Assembly (NCBI GenBank): GCA_024699855.1
Contig: JAMPIQ010000002.1
Coordinates: forward strand, 6,820,001-6,884,000
DNA length: 64,000 nt
Reading direction: 5' to 3'
From: Aphelenchoides besseyi
Taxonomy: Eukaryota; Nematoda; Chromadorea; Rhabditida; Aphelenchoididae
The notes beneath the pieces were generated by a model, which worked only from the letters and a program-made list of their open reading frames with translations, had not been told where the DNA came from and did not search any database. Made by a program: the position numbers and the translations under genes. Positions within the stretch are counted from its first letter, which is position 1. Every line of letters begins with the position of its first letter. Below are positions 32,026-46,271 of the stretch, one piece after another.

Positions 32026-32138
32026 TTTTTTGTAATTACTCTAATCATTTACTTTTATTTTTGTTACAAATTTCAATTACTTGTTTGATATTGTTTGTAT
32101 CTTCTTACCTTTGGTATTATGATCATTCGTTCTCAAAT

Positions 32139-32144
32139 AATAAA
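32139..32144 (+). terminator. Poly(A) signal of the MRP gene
   Basis: AATAAA lies 114 bases past the MRP stop, between two convergent genes. Confidence 0.45.
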
Positions 32145-32219
32145 GCTAACTAACTCATAAATTTACTAAGACAAAAGAATACAGATGCTTATTTAGACGT
32201 TTTTGTATGAAAGAGTGTT

Positions 32220-34164
<1,945 letters not shown>

Positions 34165-34635
34165 AACTTTTAGATCGCTACAACAGTGTTTTCAACCGCT
34201 ATTTGGAAATCGAGTTGTCAGCAGTGAAGAGGAATGACTTAAGCGAATACGTCCGACGACCTCATTCTTCTTTCCGTCGGGTTGCCAAGAGCTGTTGATG
34301 TGCACCAGAAGTTGTCATAGAGCATTAAATTGGCAGGTATTGTCCCAAGATTGTTTTGTTGGCCGCTCTTTGTAGCCTTTAACTCTTTGTTTTGTGGCCA
34401 TCATAAAGTTCTCTACCCAACAATTAACAGAACTATTATGCACGTTTATCACTTTATTCTCTGTAAGTTTATTAGGCAATGAATTCACAAAACGTGTGTA
34501 TGAGAAATAAAAGTCCAGTGAAATAAATACCGAAAATTAAAACAAGTGTTTAGCCCGTAAACGCGTTATCGGTGAACGCAGTGAGAATTTAAATACACAA
34601 TCTGAACTCCAATTAATAGACTCTGAAGTGTCAAT

Positions 34636-35617
34636 TCATTTTCTCGATTGATGATGTTGTACTGACGATCGTTTTTGAAGTTGAACTCGTGCTATTCGTT
34701 CCGCTTCCCGTTGCAGTTTGGATTCGATCTTGTACCCAATTCGCATTTGTTCTAAAATGCTGATTAGTGACATTCTCATTTGCTTTTATACAAAAAACTA
34801 AAATACGAACATACCCACACAAAAGTTTCCTAAGACTAGAAATGCTTCGTGTGTGTCTGCAGAGCCTTTATCAGCCCCAAGAACCTCGATTAGTGCCTGG
34901 ACAAATGCCTGCAAATGGATAATGAAATGACAAGAAAAAAACTGTATTTACCTTCCAATAACGAGTGTCTTTAAAAGTAATGGCCGTATTCTTTACGTGT
35001 AAGCCTCCGAGTTGTTGAAGATATTTACTTAAACTCGTCGCGTTTGATGTTTTGGTCATCACGTGAATTAGTGTTGGTTCGAATGCTTGGACGTGTTGTT
35101 GGAAGAGTGGATGTTTGCGAAGATCGGAAAAAGGAATGTCTGGCAATCCGAAGCTTGACAAGATTTGCGGTTCAATTGTGAATATTCGCAAAAGTAAACG
35201 AACTGCAATTTCCATCTCGTCATCGTTGATTGTTTTCATGACCCAAAAGAACAAATAAAACCAATCAGAATTATAAGTTTACCTGTTTCCAAACTCTCTT
35301 CACAATGCTAAAATGATCCGATTGATTCTTGTCTGATATTTGGACAAAATAACATACTGAATTTGTTGGGGAGTAAGATCGCCGCTGATTTGAAATTTGG
35401 GTTGAGCTGATTGCCGAAGACAATTCTTATCGTTTCCCATATAATTCGAATTCGAAGACGATGAGTGACTTGAAGACGGTGAATGAACTCCACTTTGTTC
35501 CAAACTTTGCGATCGATTCGACCGTTGTTGTTGATGTTGAAAAGAATCAGCGCGAAGCGGAGTCATTGTTGTAACTCGATCTGTACTGCCAAATGAATTG
35601 TGACTTGTACGAACCAT
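34636..35617 (-). CDS. Globin with long Ser/Gln-rich N-terminal extension
   Basis: An N-terminal extension of about 80 residues (MVRTSHNSFGSTDRV, then SSSHSSSSNSN) precedes the globin fold. Globin landmarks are LTPQQI.IVKRVWKQ (helix A), AVRLLLRIFTIEP (helix B-C), HPLFQQHVQAF with the probable distal histidine (E helix), LSKYLQQLGGLHV with the proximal histidine (F8), and YWKAFVQALIEVLG plus EQMRIGYKIESKL (G-H). This is close to neuronal globins of nematodes. The first intron uses GTATGT..TTTTAG. The second, after WKQ, either ends at a weak GACGAG or, with helix spacing that fits better, at TTTTGG before GTCATG. The start at 35617 is the only ATG of a long open exon. Confidence 0.8.
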
Positions 35618-37009
35618 CTAAAAGAACGACTTCGATAGTAGAGTTTTTTCTACTGCTTTGTTCTTCTAAGTGCTAATTTAAACTTCAATTCACTACCCAG
35701 TCACATTCTCAGAATTCAATAGTCGCATTAGTTTGAGAACTGAACGCCTCCGTCTGCTCATCTTAACCGGAAACTACATGGTAAGAAACGGAATCGCATT
35801 TCCATCAGCAGAATCGCGTGACCGAAACTCAACATCGTGAACCATTACGATTCAACTTATAAGATTTTGTGCAGTACATGCAGAGGTCATCAATAAAACT
35901 AGTTCATCGCAGTTCTATCACTTTTGCTTATTTCAACTAACCGCTTGTATCCCCAGAAATAAAAAGTAAAGGAGACAACAGCAGAGGACTATCTTTTTAG
36001 AATGAATTTAATCCTCCAATTTGCTTATTTTGACTAAAACATCTCCTTGAAGCATCTCGTCTAACCCTGCGGACCACACAGTTTGCAGACATTTTTTGGG
36101 TCCGTTGACAAAAAATTTCACAGCTAAGAGTTGAGTATGTGCGGCACGCAAAGTAAAACGAAGTGAGAAATTAATAATACAAGATAATGCTTACAATTGT
36201 TCAAAATTTGCACATCGTTTTTGTGCTTACTAACCAGTTAACAATCAGAAATCTGGAGTGTATATCATGGTTTCAACTTTTTAAAGCTCTTAATCGGAAT
36301 ACCACACGCATTCACGACGAAAAAGACCCAAAAAGCAGTCGAGTGGCGGATGAAAACCTGTGAATTAAAGAGGAAAAAGAAGCGAAAAAGGCATTTGTTC
36401 GACATTAAAAGTAATGAGCTGTCGAGAGCAGAAGCTCGACGGCGTTCAAGTTTCCAAACGTTCATCGATTCACTGAGCTTCCTTGGGAACTCATCTTTAC
36501 AGGACTTTTCTTTAGAAGTTGTATCTAACTAGTGGAAAACTCACGTGCAAAACTCGCGGTGACGAAGAACCGAACGATTCGTCTCGTTTGATGTATCGAT
36601 GACCGTTGTTAGATCCGCTGTTTCCCATGAGTTTGGCAATTGCCGTTGTCCACCGGATCTTTGGAATAGTCGAAGAATTCTGAAGCCGGTGTGGATAAAG
36701 GTGCTACAAACAGAAGGGTAATCAAAGGAGTAGACTGAACATAAGCACGACAAATCTACATTTCAAATCTTTTCAACTAGAAGTCGTGATAAGTGTGCAA
36801 AAACGACAATCTCATTCTTCGTAAATCTTTTGCTATTCGTTTTCATTCATCGTAGCAGAAGTTGTAGAAAGCAACGTCATCTTTACGGCAGATAAGACAT
36901 CAAACTTTGATTCACGGAATCTTATTGAATGACATGGACAAAAGTAAAAGATCAAAGAAAATTTTGAAAGAATCATTTTAGTTTAACTGATTGCAAAATT
37001 CGGTCAAAA
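35618..37009. other. Intergenic region with no resolved gene
   Basis: I could not assemble a gene. One minus-strand stretch at about 36541-36632 reads MGNSGSNNGHRYIKRDE in an open frame ending at a GTGAGT donor, which looks like a myristoylated first exon. No following exon could be found. Confidence 0.4.
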
Positions 37010-38146
37010 ATGTTTTGTTTTAGCAAAATACACGAACGTTTGTCTACGGTTTGGATTCAACCGTTCTTATGGAAGTTCATTTACTTTATATGTTATCACT
37101 TGTTCTTCACCGCTTATATGGCCAATGTAATCAACTCGTATCAATGGTTGTTGGATCTCGCAATGCACATTAGTTTTCTGACGGTAAGTCGTTTGATTTT
37201 AAACGTAAACCGGTTTTCAGATTTGGATGCTGAATGTTAGTGCGTTGACGAAACTGCTTTTTACTCGTCCAGCAACGATACCATCTGCCTACCACGTATC
37301 TTCGGACATCCTTGAGTTTTTGCCTAAAAACGATAACCATGTTGACGACTGCGATGAAGAAGAAACCAATGGATTTCTGGGTAGTGGCGATTCAGACGAT
37401 GAAAAGAAATGGAAACTTTTTTATCGGAAACTGTGGAATGTCGTCAATGAGTTGAAATTGAACATTCGCACTGTGTAGGGATTTTAACGATCATTTTAAT
37501 CTTCATTTTTAGGACAATCAACTGCAAGAACCAGAAGTTCATATTGCCCAAATTTTGTCTTCATTGTAAGATCTTGAAGCCCAAACGGACTTATCATTGC
37601 AGTCGATGTAAAAAGTGTGTACGCAGAATGTGTCATCATTGTTTCGCGTGTAATTTGGAGTTAAAAAGTCGAAGGAAACGTGAATTTCAGTAGGCAAATG
37701 CGTTCATTTGGCAAACCACAAGTTCTTTCTTCTATTTCTTGTCTACGTGGTCCTAATGTGTTGGTTCTCGTTCACGACAACAGTGAATGTGTTGTATTGG
37801 GCAGTCATCGAGTATCAACAAACTTCAAAACCAAAATCCACACTCTTCATCGGACCGCTTACATTTTCGTTGATGGGTTGCGCTCAATCGCTGGTAAGTT
37901 TCTTTCAAGCACTTAAAACAAAGAATGAAATTAAGTTTTTAGATCTTTCCATGTGTCGTAATCTACTTTCAATGGGACTTCTGGGGCGATCTATTGAGAA
38001 ATCAAACGAAAGTAGAGGACATGGAGAATGAACCGAAGGAAAATTTCGACACCGGAAGTCGTCTCGAGAACTTCGAAACAATCTTCGGGAAACAGCGCAC
38101 TCTGTGGTTCTTACCGTTGCAAAGTACAGATTTGGAAATAAAATGA
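37010..38146 (+). CDS. DHHC-family palmitoyltransferase with CHHC in place of DHHC
   Basis: Exons 37010-37183, 37221-37474, 37513-37649, 37691-37893 and 37943-38146 join in frame, giving 323 residues. Two N-terminal transmembrane helices (WKFIYFICYHLFFTAYM and a second) are followed by an acidic cytosolic loop. The Cys-rich domain reads FCLHCKILKPKRTYHCSRC, then CVRRMCHHCFALGKCVHLAN, then HKFFLLFLVYVVLMCW and another helix. The Cys and His spacing is that of DHHC enzymes, but the active-site tetrad is CHHC: the Asp that polarises the catalytic His is replaced. PW after the tetrad is also lost (FA). Palmitoylation activity is therefore doubtful. AATAAA at 38165 supports the 3' end. Confidence 0.85.
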
Positions 38147-39261
38147 TCGGTTTTTTGAATTATAAATAAAGATGTCAATGGAATTAGACACGCAGTTGAA
38201 TGGTCACGAGTAATGATTGTAAGGCGTAAAACAGAAACCCACGTTCATCTTCGAAGGCTCAAAAACGCAGTTAACATCCGCGCTGTTGGTTTCATGTGTA
38301 CAACAAAAGAGTTTTCGAACACTGAAATCAAAAAGAATACTGCGAATAGACCACGAATACATCACGGCCACACAGTTCCGGCAGTTGGGTTTGAAGGCCG
38401 CTTTCGCTTATTGCGAAGATTTTCGATTCCATACACATATTCCGAGAGATGGAAACGTTTTTCGTGCCCATCGGTCGAAGTGTTTTGCTTCCCGTTCGAC
38501 GTTATGATCCCGAGGGATTTGCAGTCGAATTTGATGTGCGTGATTTCGCTTTGCAAGACGACAAAAACATGAGTCCAAATGCCAAGTGGAAAGGAGGAAG
38601 AACTGGAATCCTACAGAAATACGCTCAAACGTTGAGTTGATGATGTCGGGAGTTGGAAGAAAATGAGCGCGTATTTCCATCAATTCTATAAACACGACGT
38701 TTAAGCACGAAACGACAAAAATTTCCGCCCTTCCATTTTTCCGGTTGTTGCGTGATTTACAAGCTATTTCTCTGTGAAAGTTGAAAAAGCACAAGACCGT
38801 TTGTTCGTAGACAAACGTTGAACAACACAGCAAATCAAATGGACATCTGCTTGTTCGATAATGAGATAAAGAACACAAAAAGTTTACGTTGAAAAATCAT
38901 TCGACTTGCACACGAAAAATTTTGAGCTTGTTGTTGATATTCTACTTGGACATTGGAATCAGAGTGTTAGTTTTCATGTTTAGATCTCACACTTTTGCTT
39001 AAGAAGCTCAGATCGATACTGACCTAAATTGCTAGTGAACACGAATCTCAAAATGCCATTCAGTAATGACCACAGACTATTAACAGAACAACCTTTTTGT
39101 TCACTCGAATTGAAGACTTTGAAGCAGCTGAACGTCTTGAATGGGGTTTCTCGCTATATCATGCATTTGAAATCGACTTTGCGCATCTTCGACTTTCGTT
39201 TTCCATTCATAAATTCATTGAGTGTCCTTTACATTTGAAATTTTTGAGAGTGGCAATTCAA
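38147..39261. other. Intergenic region with an uncertain reading frame
   Basis: AATAAA at 38165-38170 probably serves the preceding gene. An open plus-strand frame ending at 38640 (GRSVLLPVRRYDPEGFAVEF) looks somewhat protein-like, but other frames overlap it and I found no splice-supported extension. Confidence 0.4.
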
Positions 39262-42200
39262 ATGTTGCGATTGTTGATTTTATTTGTTGTTGCAAATCAA
39301 CCTTGCTACGGATACTCATCTCCCTGTAATGAGCCAGTAGATTCGGGACCATGTAATTTCTTCCAACGGCGATTTTATTTCGACCAAAACACAGAGCAAT
39401 GTCGACCTTTCACGTACGGCGGCTGTTTAGGTTCGATCTACTAATTGGGTGTTTACTATTCCAAGCTACTCATTAACATTTCAGGCAACAGAAATCGATT
39501 TACAACAACAAAAGAATGTGTTAGCAGTTGTGTTCATCGACTGAATGATCCAACATCGATTCTCGGTTTGTTGGATGATTCGCTTGGAAAAATTTATACG
39601 TTTAGCATGTAATCGTTGTGATTCGCGAACATCGTTTTGCAAGAAAGTAGACAAACATCATTACTTTTGTGTTTGTCGAGAGGGCTACTTGAAGAATGAC
39701 TTCGGCGATTGTGTTGGTATGTACTGTTTAGTTCTTATAATAACTTCTAGACATGAACGAGTGTGAACTAATGCAAGCTGAGTGCCATGAGAACGCTTAT
39801 TGTGTTAACACTGTTGGCTCATACAAATGTGTATGCTCCGAAGAGTTTGTTGGTGATGGGAAAAGGTGCCGTTATGTTGGAAGTAGTAAGCTATACAACT
39901 TAAACAACTCACTTACTATTACTTCAGAAAGTCCTGTTAAGAACTGTGAAGAATGCGATTTAAATGCGATCTGTCAAAATGGCAGTTGCCAGTGCAAATT
40001 GGGTTATTCGGGTGATGGCTTCAATTGTACTGGTAAGTTGACATTTCGTAGCAATTACAACGTCTTTAGATGTCGATGAGTGCATGGATTTGACATGGCC
40101 GTGCGATGAGAATGCGGTTTGTACGAACACCGAGGGCGGATTCTATTGCGATTGCAAAGCACAGTTTGCTGGAAACGGTTTCAGTTGTACACAAGATAAA
40201 AGTATTTCTGTCTACGTAGTGTACTTCTACTTACAATATTTCAGAAGCATGTTTGGATGCTTTTGATCGCAACTACCAAGAATCGTGTTCTGGTGGAAAT
40301 TGGCATTCGAAGTTTTTTGTGGATCATAATACAAAACAATGCACAATGTTTTGGTACGACAGTTGCCGTTTGGACTCCAGAAACATATTTTCTACTTTGA
40401 CTACGTGTGAAGATATGTGCATTCGAACTTCTGTTTTGGACAAAGCTCGTGAGTTTGTTTCTTTTGTTGAACATTCAAGTTAACCGACTAGTGCGATCGT
40501 TCGCTGTTCAACTACTATTGCATTCAGAGAAGCACGTTGTGAGGAACGTTTGTCAATCAAAGCAAAACTCATAGCCAAACTGTTTGATTGAGTGCATTTT
40601 TGGTTTATTGTCCGTTTAGGCGGATAAACGAACTAACCGTAGACAATAAAAACCACAAAACAAAAGGCGGCTGACTGGTCATCAAAAAAATCCGAAAGCT
40701 GGAGAAATTTTTCATCCATCTGTCTGATTCGCGAACTAACCAAATGCCCAAGGGTTTTAATCGGGGTCGAAACTGAAAAACAGATGAAAAATTGCGAAGT
40801 GATGTGTCTTTGTCCGGTCAAGCAAATTGATGATGTCGCCAAAGTTTGGATGCTTGTAATGTCCAATGATTTCCGGCTTCCTCAACCAACGAAGACGGCT
40901 ATTTTGCACTTGAGAAGTGTAGCTGTGACTTTTGTTTCCAGCCGTAAGACGAGGATATTTACCGACTTAGTTCCTACGTTTAGCCTCAAGCTCCGGAATA
41001 GCGCGTTGGACTTCAGATCGAATTTCGTTTCTTTTTTTGGACTTTAATTCGACTAAAATCTAACTCCAATTCGCTTTCACCTTTTGCTTTCTCGGTCGCA
41101 GCAATTTTTGCTTCTTAAGGCAAAGTCGTGAGTTATTTTCAATCACAGAAGAACAATTAACCGGAAATGAACGTGCTAATCAACGAACTTGAATTCCGGT
41201 CCTCTCAAACAACTTTTACTTATGTTTTTGGGCGGACGATATGATTGTAGAGCTTTGACAGTCGAGTGGTGACTGTGATGCGCGATTGTAAATCCAATCG
41301 ACTGCAGATGTTGCAACCGAGTAGTTGTAAAGGCGGTTTATTACCGTAACAACCGGAGTGGAGGTCTTCACGTTGAAGGGTGGTCTTTTGCCTCAACTCG
41401 AACGAGCTCTGAAACCGTTGAGAGGAAGAGGTTGCTGGGGAGTGGAATTTGGAAGATGCGCGTGAAATTAAATTTCAGTGAGTCGGATGCCAACGATTTC
41501 GCGGATTATTTGACCGGAGAAACAACTGGACGTTAAGTCCCGTTTTCTTTAATCCGCTTTTCCAATTTAAACGCTCACACTTACAATCTCAGCGTTTTGT
41601 TATGGTGATTCGGTTTCTAGCGAAGAATTCCTTTCTCCAGATTTCACCTCTGAACCCCTAGATTTAGTGCTCTGTAATTATAACTCGTGCATCTAATTGC
41701 CCACGGTTCGATAATAAGCAGTGAGCAAAAGTGTTCATTTCGGAGAATTTAAATCTGAAATTTCCAAAACCGCTTCGACGGTTACATCTTTTTCGCGCAC
41801 TTTCATCGACCACCTGCTGAGCTGGGCCAACGAAGGACACAATCGTCGTTTAGGGGGACGCCAAAGCTGTGCACCAACAAACGAGTATGTTCACTGAAAT
41901 GCTTCTTTTTGTTGAGCATAAAGGAAGAGCTTTTGAGCACGTGGACATGAAAAGACGAGTAAACGTTCATTATTGTGATCTTTTGTGTTCAGTACTGAAT
42001 ATTCGAGTATTTTGCGGGATCGTCTTTCTTCGGTACTCATGAGCAAAAGTCCTTTGATTGCGCGCTAATACTCACGTTCGAACAGCACGTGTATTTGTGG
42101 TTAATTGAACTTGTAGAGTAGTCGTTGAATGGCGATTGAATTTGTTGATCGAAAATGTCGACTTTGAAGTTTTTATATGGCAGTTTTGTTTCATATTCAC

Positions 42201-44097
42201 TTGTACTTATAACCCGCTCTGCAGACGTCTGTTGGGATCGTTTCGATGTGAATCTTCGAAATTCCTGTTTACGTGGTAAGCAACCTTTCTTTTTGCAACG
42301 ACCGTTTGATTTAGGTGAATGGCAACAACGTTACTACTTCGATCATGACTCTCTAACTTGTCAACTTTTTTGGTGTAATGATCTGACAGCCGATTTGCGT
42401 CTATTCTTTGTTTCAGATGATGGGTGTCGATCGAGCTCCAAGAACATGTTTGACGATTTGTTGACATAAGTTGTTGAAATAATGATTGTCTGCACACTGC
42501 GTTGCGACCGTAAAATGAGCGAAAGTTAGTAGTTTCCAAGGAAAAATTTCAAATTTCGTTACGATTTTTGGCAAATTCGCTCATTTTTTACTGCCGTAAA
42601 GCACTTCTACAGACAATCGTTATTGCAATGTTTTACGTGTCAATGGCTGTGTAGTGAACAAACACGATACAAAACTAGAGCATGTCTGGAAGATTTCGAT
42701 GAACATTATCGTGATGAGTGCAATGGCGGTTCATGGAGACAAAGTTTTTACTTCGATAAACAAAAGATGCGATGTACTCCGTTTTGGTATGACGGCTGTA
42801 CCGCCGCAAGTGCCAATCTCTTTCCCGATTTACAGTCCTGTATGCAAACATGTGAATCGTCAGTTGGCGGTAAGCGTAGACAATTAATGGATATTTTGAG
42901 TAGTTTTGCACTCTTTTTTTTGTTACCTGTTTTAGAGTTGTCATCAGAAGTTACCAGTCGGAAACTATCGTTTGGAGGTGAATTGTCCGGTCAAACGACG
43001 TCTTCTCCATTCGCTCACCAACCTTTTACACACGCACATCGTCAGCATTTGCAACGTCCAAAACAACAATCAACATTCACAACGACAAAACGTCCAATGT
43101 ATCGACCAGGACCAGCAATTTATCAAGGCAGTGATAGTAAGAGTCAAGTGGCTAAATCCAAAGGTACAACTATTGCTTATTCTATGATTATATTCTCGTA
43201 ATTTTATAGACTCAAAATTGGCATTTCAACTAAAAGAAAGTGAAAACCCTTGCGAACATACGAATCCGTGTGCAAATAACGGCACTTGCGTATACGACAA
43301 GTTGAAGAAAAATTATCATTGCGAGTGTGTTGATGGTTATAGAAATCAAAATTGCACTGAACTTGATGGTAACTATGTGTTCTTTTCGTAACATTAAGTT
43401 TGTATAATTGTTCATGACTTACAACTTCTATTTCAGCATTTACATAATAACCTCACCGTGATTTCAGATCGCGATCCCTGCGCTCGGCAGCCATGTCATA
43501 ACGGAGCTACGTGCACAAATAAACCCAGTAAAGAAAAGTTGGGTATAACGTTCGATTGTTTCTGTGCTATTGGCTATGGAGGTCCGACTTGTGAGGAGCA
43601 GCCCTGTGAACCGAATCCGTGCAACAACAACGGAACCTGCAGAGTAACCAAAGGCAATGGTGAGCTATTTTTCTGCGATTGTCCAAATGAATGGGGCGGC
43701 CGAATGTGTGCTGTGCCAATTCCGAATGTTAGTGCTCGTAAGTACGGAAAAAACGTGCAGTTGCTATCAAGTGGAAAGGCCGAATGGATTCAAGATCTAA
43801 TACAACATAAACAACGAGGTCGGGATCGCTCTTTCGATTCCAAGGGTCTGAATATGGGTTAGTGAAAGACGAAAAATCTGAAGAACAAAATGTTTAGAAT
43901 ACAACGGAAATTACACCGAACCAGATGATGGACTGACGCATTTGGTTAATGGCAGCGACATTCATTCGAAACTCCACCAATCGCGGACACTACGCCTTCC
44001 CGCTGGAAGCACTGCAGAAGAATCATCTGCGCATGTTAGTCGACCGTTTCAACGACTTTTCATCGCGATTTGTTTGTTTTATTTTCATATCCGATAG
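39262..44097 (+). CDS. Secreted modular Kunitz/EGF-domain protein
   Basis: The start MLRLLILFVVANQPCYG is a signal peptide. Domains in order are: a canonical Kunitz domain (GPCNFFQRRFYFD, CRPFTYGGC); an EGF-like unit; a calcium-binding EGF (DMNECELMQAEC); an EGF (CDLNAICQNG); a calcium-binding EGF (DVDECMDLTWPC); and Kunitz-like domains at 40250, 42230 and 42680 sharing FWYD(S/G)C. A Thr/Gln-rich linker, three further EGFs near 43250-43730 and a tail ending in a short hydrophobic run (LFIAICLFYFHIR, a possible GPI signal) follow. Most domain exons are phase 1 at both ends, which supports one gene with a long intron at about 40450-42226. The part from 42466 to 42680 does not resolve, so two genes remain possible. 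The P1 position of the first Kunitz is Asn, not Lys or Arg. Confidence 0.7.
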
Positions 44098-44235
44098 CTT
44101 CGCTTCCTGAATTTTGCTTCTGATCTCATTCTCGGCTTTTTATCTCAACAAACAAGGTCTCATTTCATTTTCTATGAATCGAATAAATTTATCGTAAAGA
44201 TGACTATTTCCGAATCAAACAACCGAAATAGGAAT

Positions 44236-45993
44236 TTAGGACCGTTTTTCTATTCTTCGTAGCGTCTTCTGCATTTCACTCATTCGGGCCTTTAGTCGCG
44301 CTAACTGTTGATCGGTCATGCGAACACAAAACAAGAGATCGTTTTCGATGGTCGTCGGTTCTTCCGCTACTAGACCTTCAGAATAGAGATATGTTACGAT
44401 TGGAGAGTTTGGTTTCAAACGAAACTTTCTCATCTTTGTACCCGTAGAAATTTGGACGGTCTAAACGAAAACGTTTATCAATTCAATCCGAAAATGTTTA
44501 CCTTATCAATTTTGCCTATTAAAGATCTTAATCCAAGTCCATTACGACAGGAAATAAAGAAACGTTTCTCAGAGGATTGTTGATTTTTGAGTTGTTCCAC
44601 TTCGCCAGTACTCAGTTTATCCGTTTTGTTTGCTATGTGAATCATGGTGTCGAGCAATTCTTCTCGTATATTCAGTCCGCGTAGAGTTTCCATGACATTT
44701 TGTCGTTGAGCTTCAACGTCCGGATGAGAGATATCTTCGATGTGTATGAGAAGATCCTAAAACTACAATTATGATAGCTTCCAACAAGAAACTATACCGC
44801 ATTAACGACATGTCGAAGTGTTGCTTCGAATGAAGAAATCAAATTTAGCGGCAAGTCGGCAATAAAACCAATAGTATCAGCCAAAAGTACATCGCATCTT
44901 GAAGGCAAAATAGCGTGATGCAAAGTTGTATCCAAAGTAGCGAACAAGCGATCTTCACCGCAAATGCCTTCAGCACCGGTTAATCTCAAAACCAAAGAAT
45001 AAGTCGGCAATATAAAAGTATTCTTACGTTTTGATTAGAGTTGTTTTTCCCGCATTTGTGTACCCGATCACAGCAACCAATGCCAAACGTTTTGCGTTTT
45101 TCTGGAGCATCGCTCGTCGTTGTTCCAACTCACGAGTTTTCGTTTCGACTGCTAATCGAAGTTTCTTTCGAAGTGCGTGTTCTCGAAAGCGAAGAACTTC
45201 GAAACGGTCCGCTTTATTGCTTGACAATTGAGCAGATGCATCGCCAATGTGCAAAACTTCTGTTGAGACTCCGGATTGTTCAGAATGTTTCATTCGACTT
45301 CTGAAATCCATGATCATTTCGTTTAATGATCATCGGTCTACCGAATGTACGGAATCTCGGCAAGTGCAATTTGAAGTTTTGCTTCGCTTGTTCGTGCGTA
45401 GTATTTAAAGATCCGCAAAACCAAGTTGTACCGATCATACACCGGGACTTTGAGCATATCACTTAATGCAGTCTGTAAATACATAAACAACTCCTTTGTT
45501 CACCTCACCTGTTGTATTGGAGAGAGAACGTCGATGTTAATCATGACAGAAGTTGCACCACTTTGGATCTGTTCTTCTTTCACCGATTCTAATCGTCCAT
45601 GTCCCCAAATCAGTTTCTTACGAACCGTATAGTCGGTTCCAACGACAATGCAGCTAAAACAACCAAAAATAAGAGTTTATCACTTAAGCGCATTTACTTT
45701 GCTATTGTGAAACCGGGAAGCGTTTTGACTAAAGCTGATGCTTCTTCGAGTTTCAATCGAATATCTTCAAACGGATCGGCATTTTTACCCCAACGTATCT
45801 TCGGATGAACGACAAGCACGTGTTCAGGACTCTCAGACCAATCAATGAGTCCCGATTGTAATCGAAGAGCCGTAAACTGACGTTCCATTTCCTCCACTTC
45901 TCCGTCCAATGTTGTAGCAAAAAATCGAATCGATTGTTGAAAACCTCGTTTTCTGATCGTTAGCGACGATTGTCGAACGAATCTTGTAAACAT
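44236..45993 (-). CDS. Mitochondrial HflX-type GTPase (GTPBP6)
   Basis: This is a ribosome-associated GTPase that splits stalled mitochondrial ribosomes. The N-terminus [20 protein letters not shown] is Arg-rich and lacks acidic residues, a good mitochondrial presequence. The HflX domain ([20 protein letters not shown]) precedes a coiled-coil ([19 protein letters not shown]). The GTPase core has G1 [12 protein letters not shown]3 LLADTIGF and G4 IANKTD. A C-terminal domain follows and the stop is TAA at 44236. All introns traced have AG acceptors. The start is the first ATG of a long open exon and gives a credible targeting sequence. Confidence 0.9.
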
Positions 45994-46260
45994 CGGAGTT
46001 ATGATTGTGAACTAGCGGTAAAAACTTAATGCTGATCCAATACATAGCAACAAATTTCTTTTCGTTAAAAAGCATTCCACTTTTCTTGTCAATTTGTTTT
46101 GCGCCTTTTCCCGTTGGCCATCTGACTCAAACAAGACACTTAGCTAGCGGTCAGAGAAACGGCTCTTAATTTGTTGAATACTTGGATTTTTGTTGAAACA
46201 TTTTGAACGATTAATTTATCCGCCTAGTTATTCGCGTTCTTATTGATTTAAACTTGTTTA

Positions 46261-46271
46261 TATTCACAGCA
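46261..46271 (+). promoter_or_regulatory. Probable trans-splice acceptor of the MRG gene
   Basis: TATTCACAG ends two bases before the MRG start codon, with no upstream coding sequence or donor. This is the arrangement expected of a spliced-leader acceptor. It is inferred from position and sequence only. Confidence 0.4.

Noticed and set aside
36541..36660. Minus-strand MGNSGSNNGHRYIKRDE frame resembling the start of an AMPK beta subunit
   Set aside because: No glycogen-binding or C-terminal AMPK beta sequence follows in the next 900 bases, so I could not support a gene.
38213..38640. Plus-strand frames including GRSVLLPVRRYDPEGFAVEF
   Set aside because: Three frames compete, and none has splice support or a recognisable domain.
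40784..41047. Open frame beginning MKNCEVMCLCPVK inside the long intron of the Kunitz/EGF gene
   Set aside because: It contains no Kunitz or EGF cysteine pattern and no usable acceptor in phase 1.
39262..44097. Kunitz domains as venom-type toxins
   Set aside because: They are embedded in a large multi-EGF protein with a possible membrane anchor, which points to an extracellular matrix or surface role.
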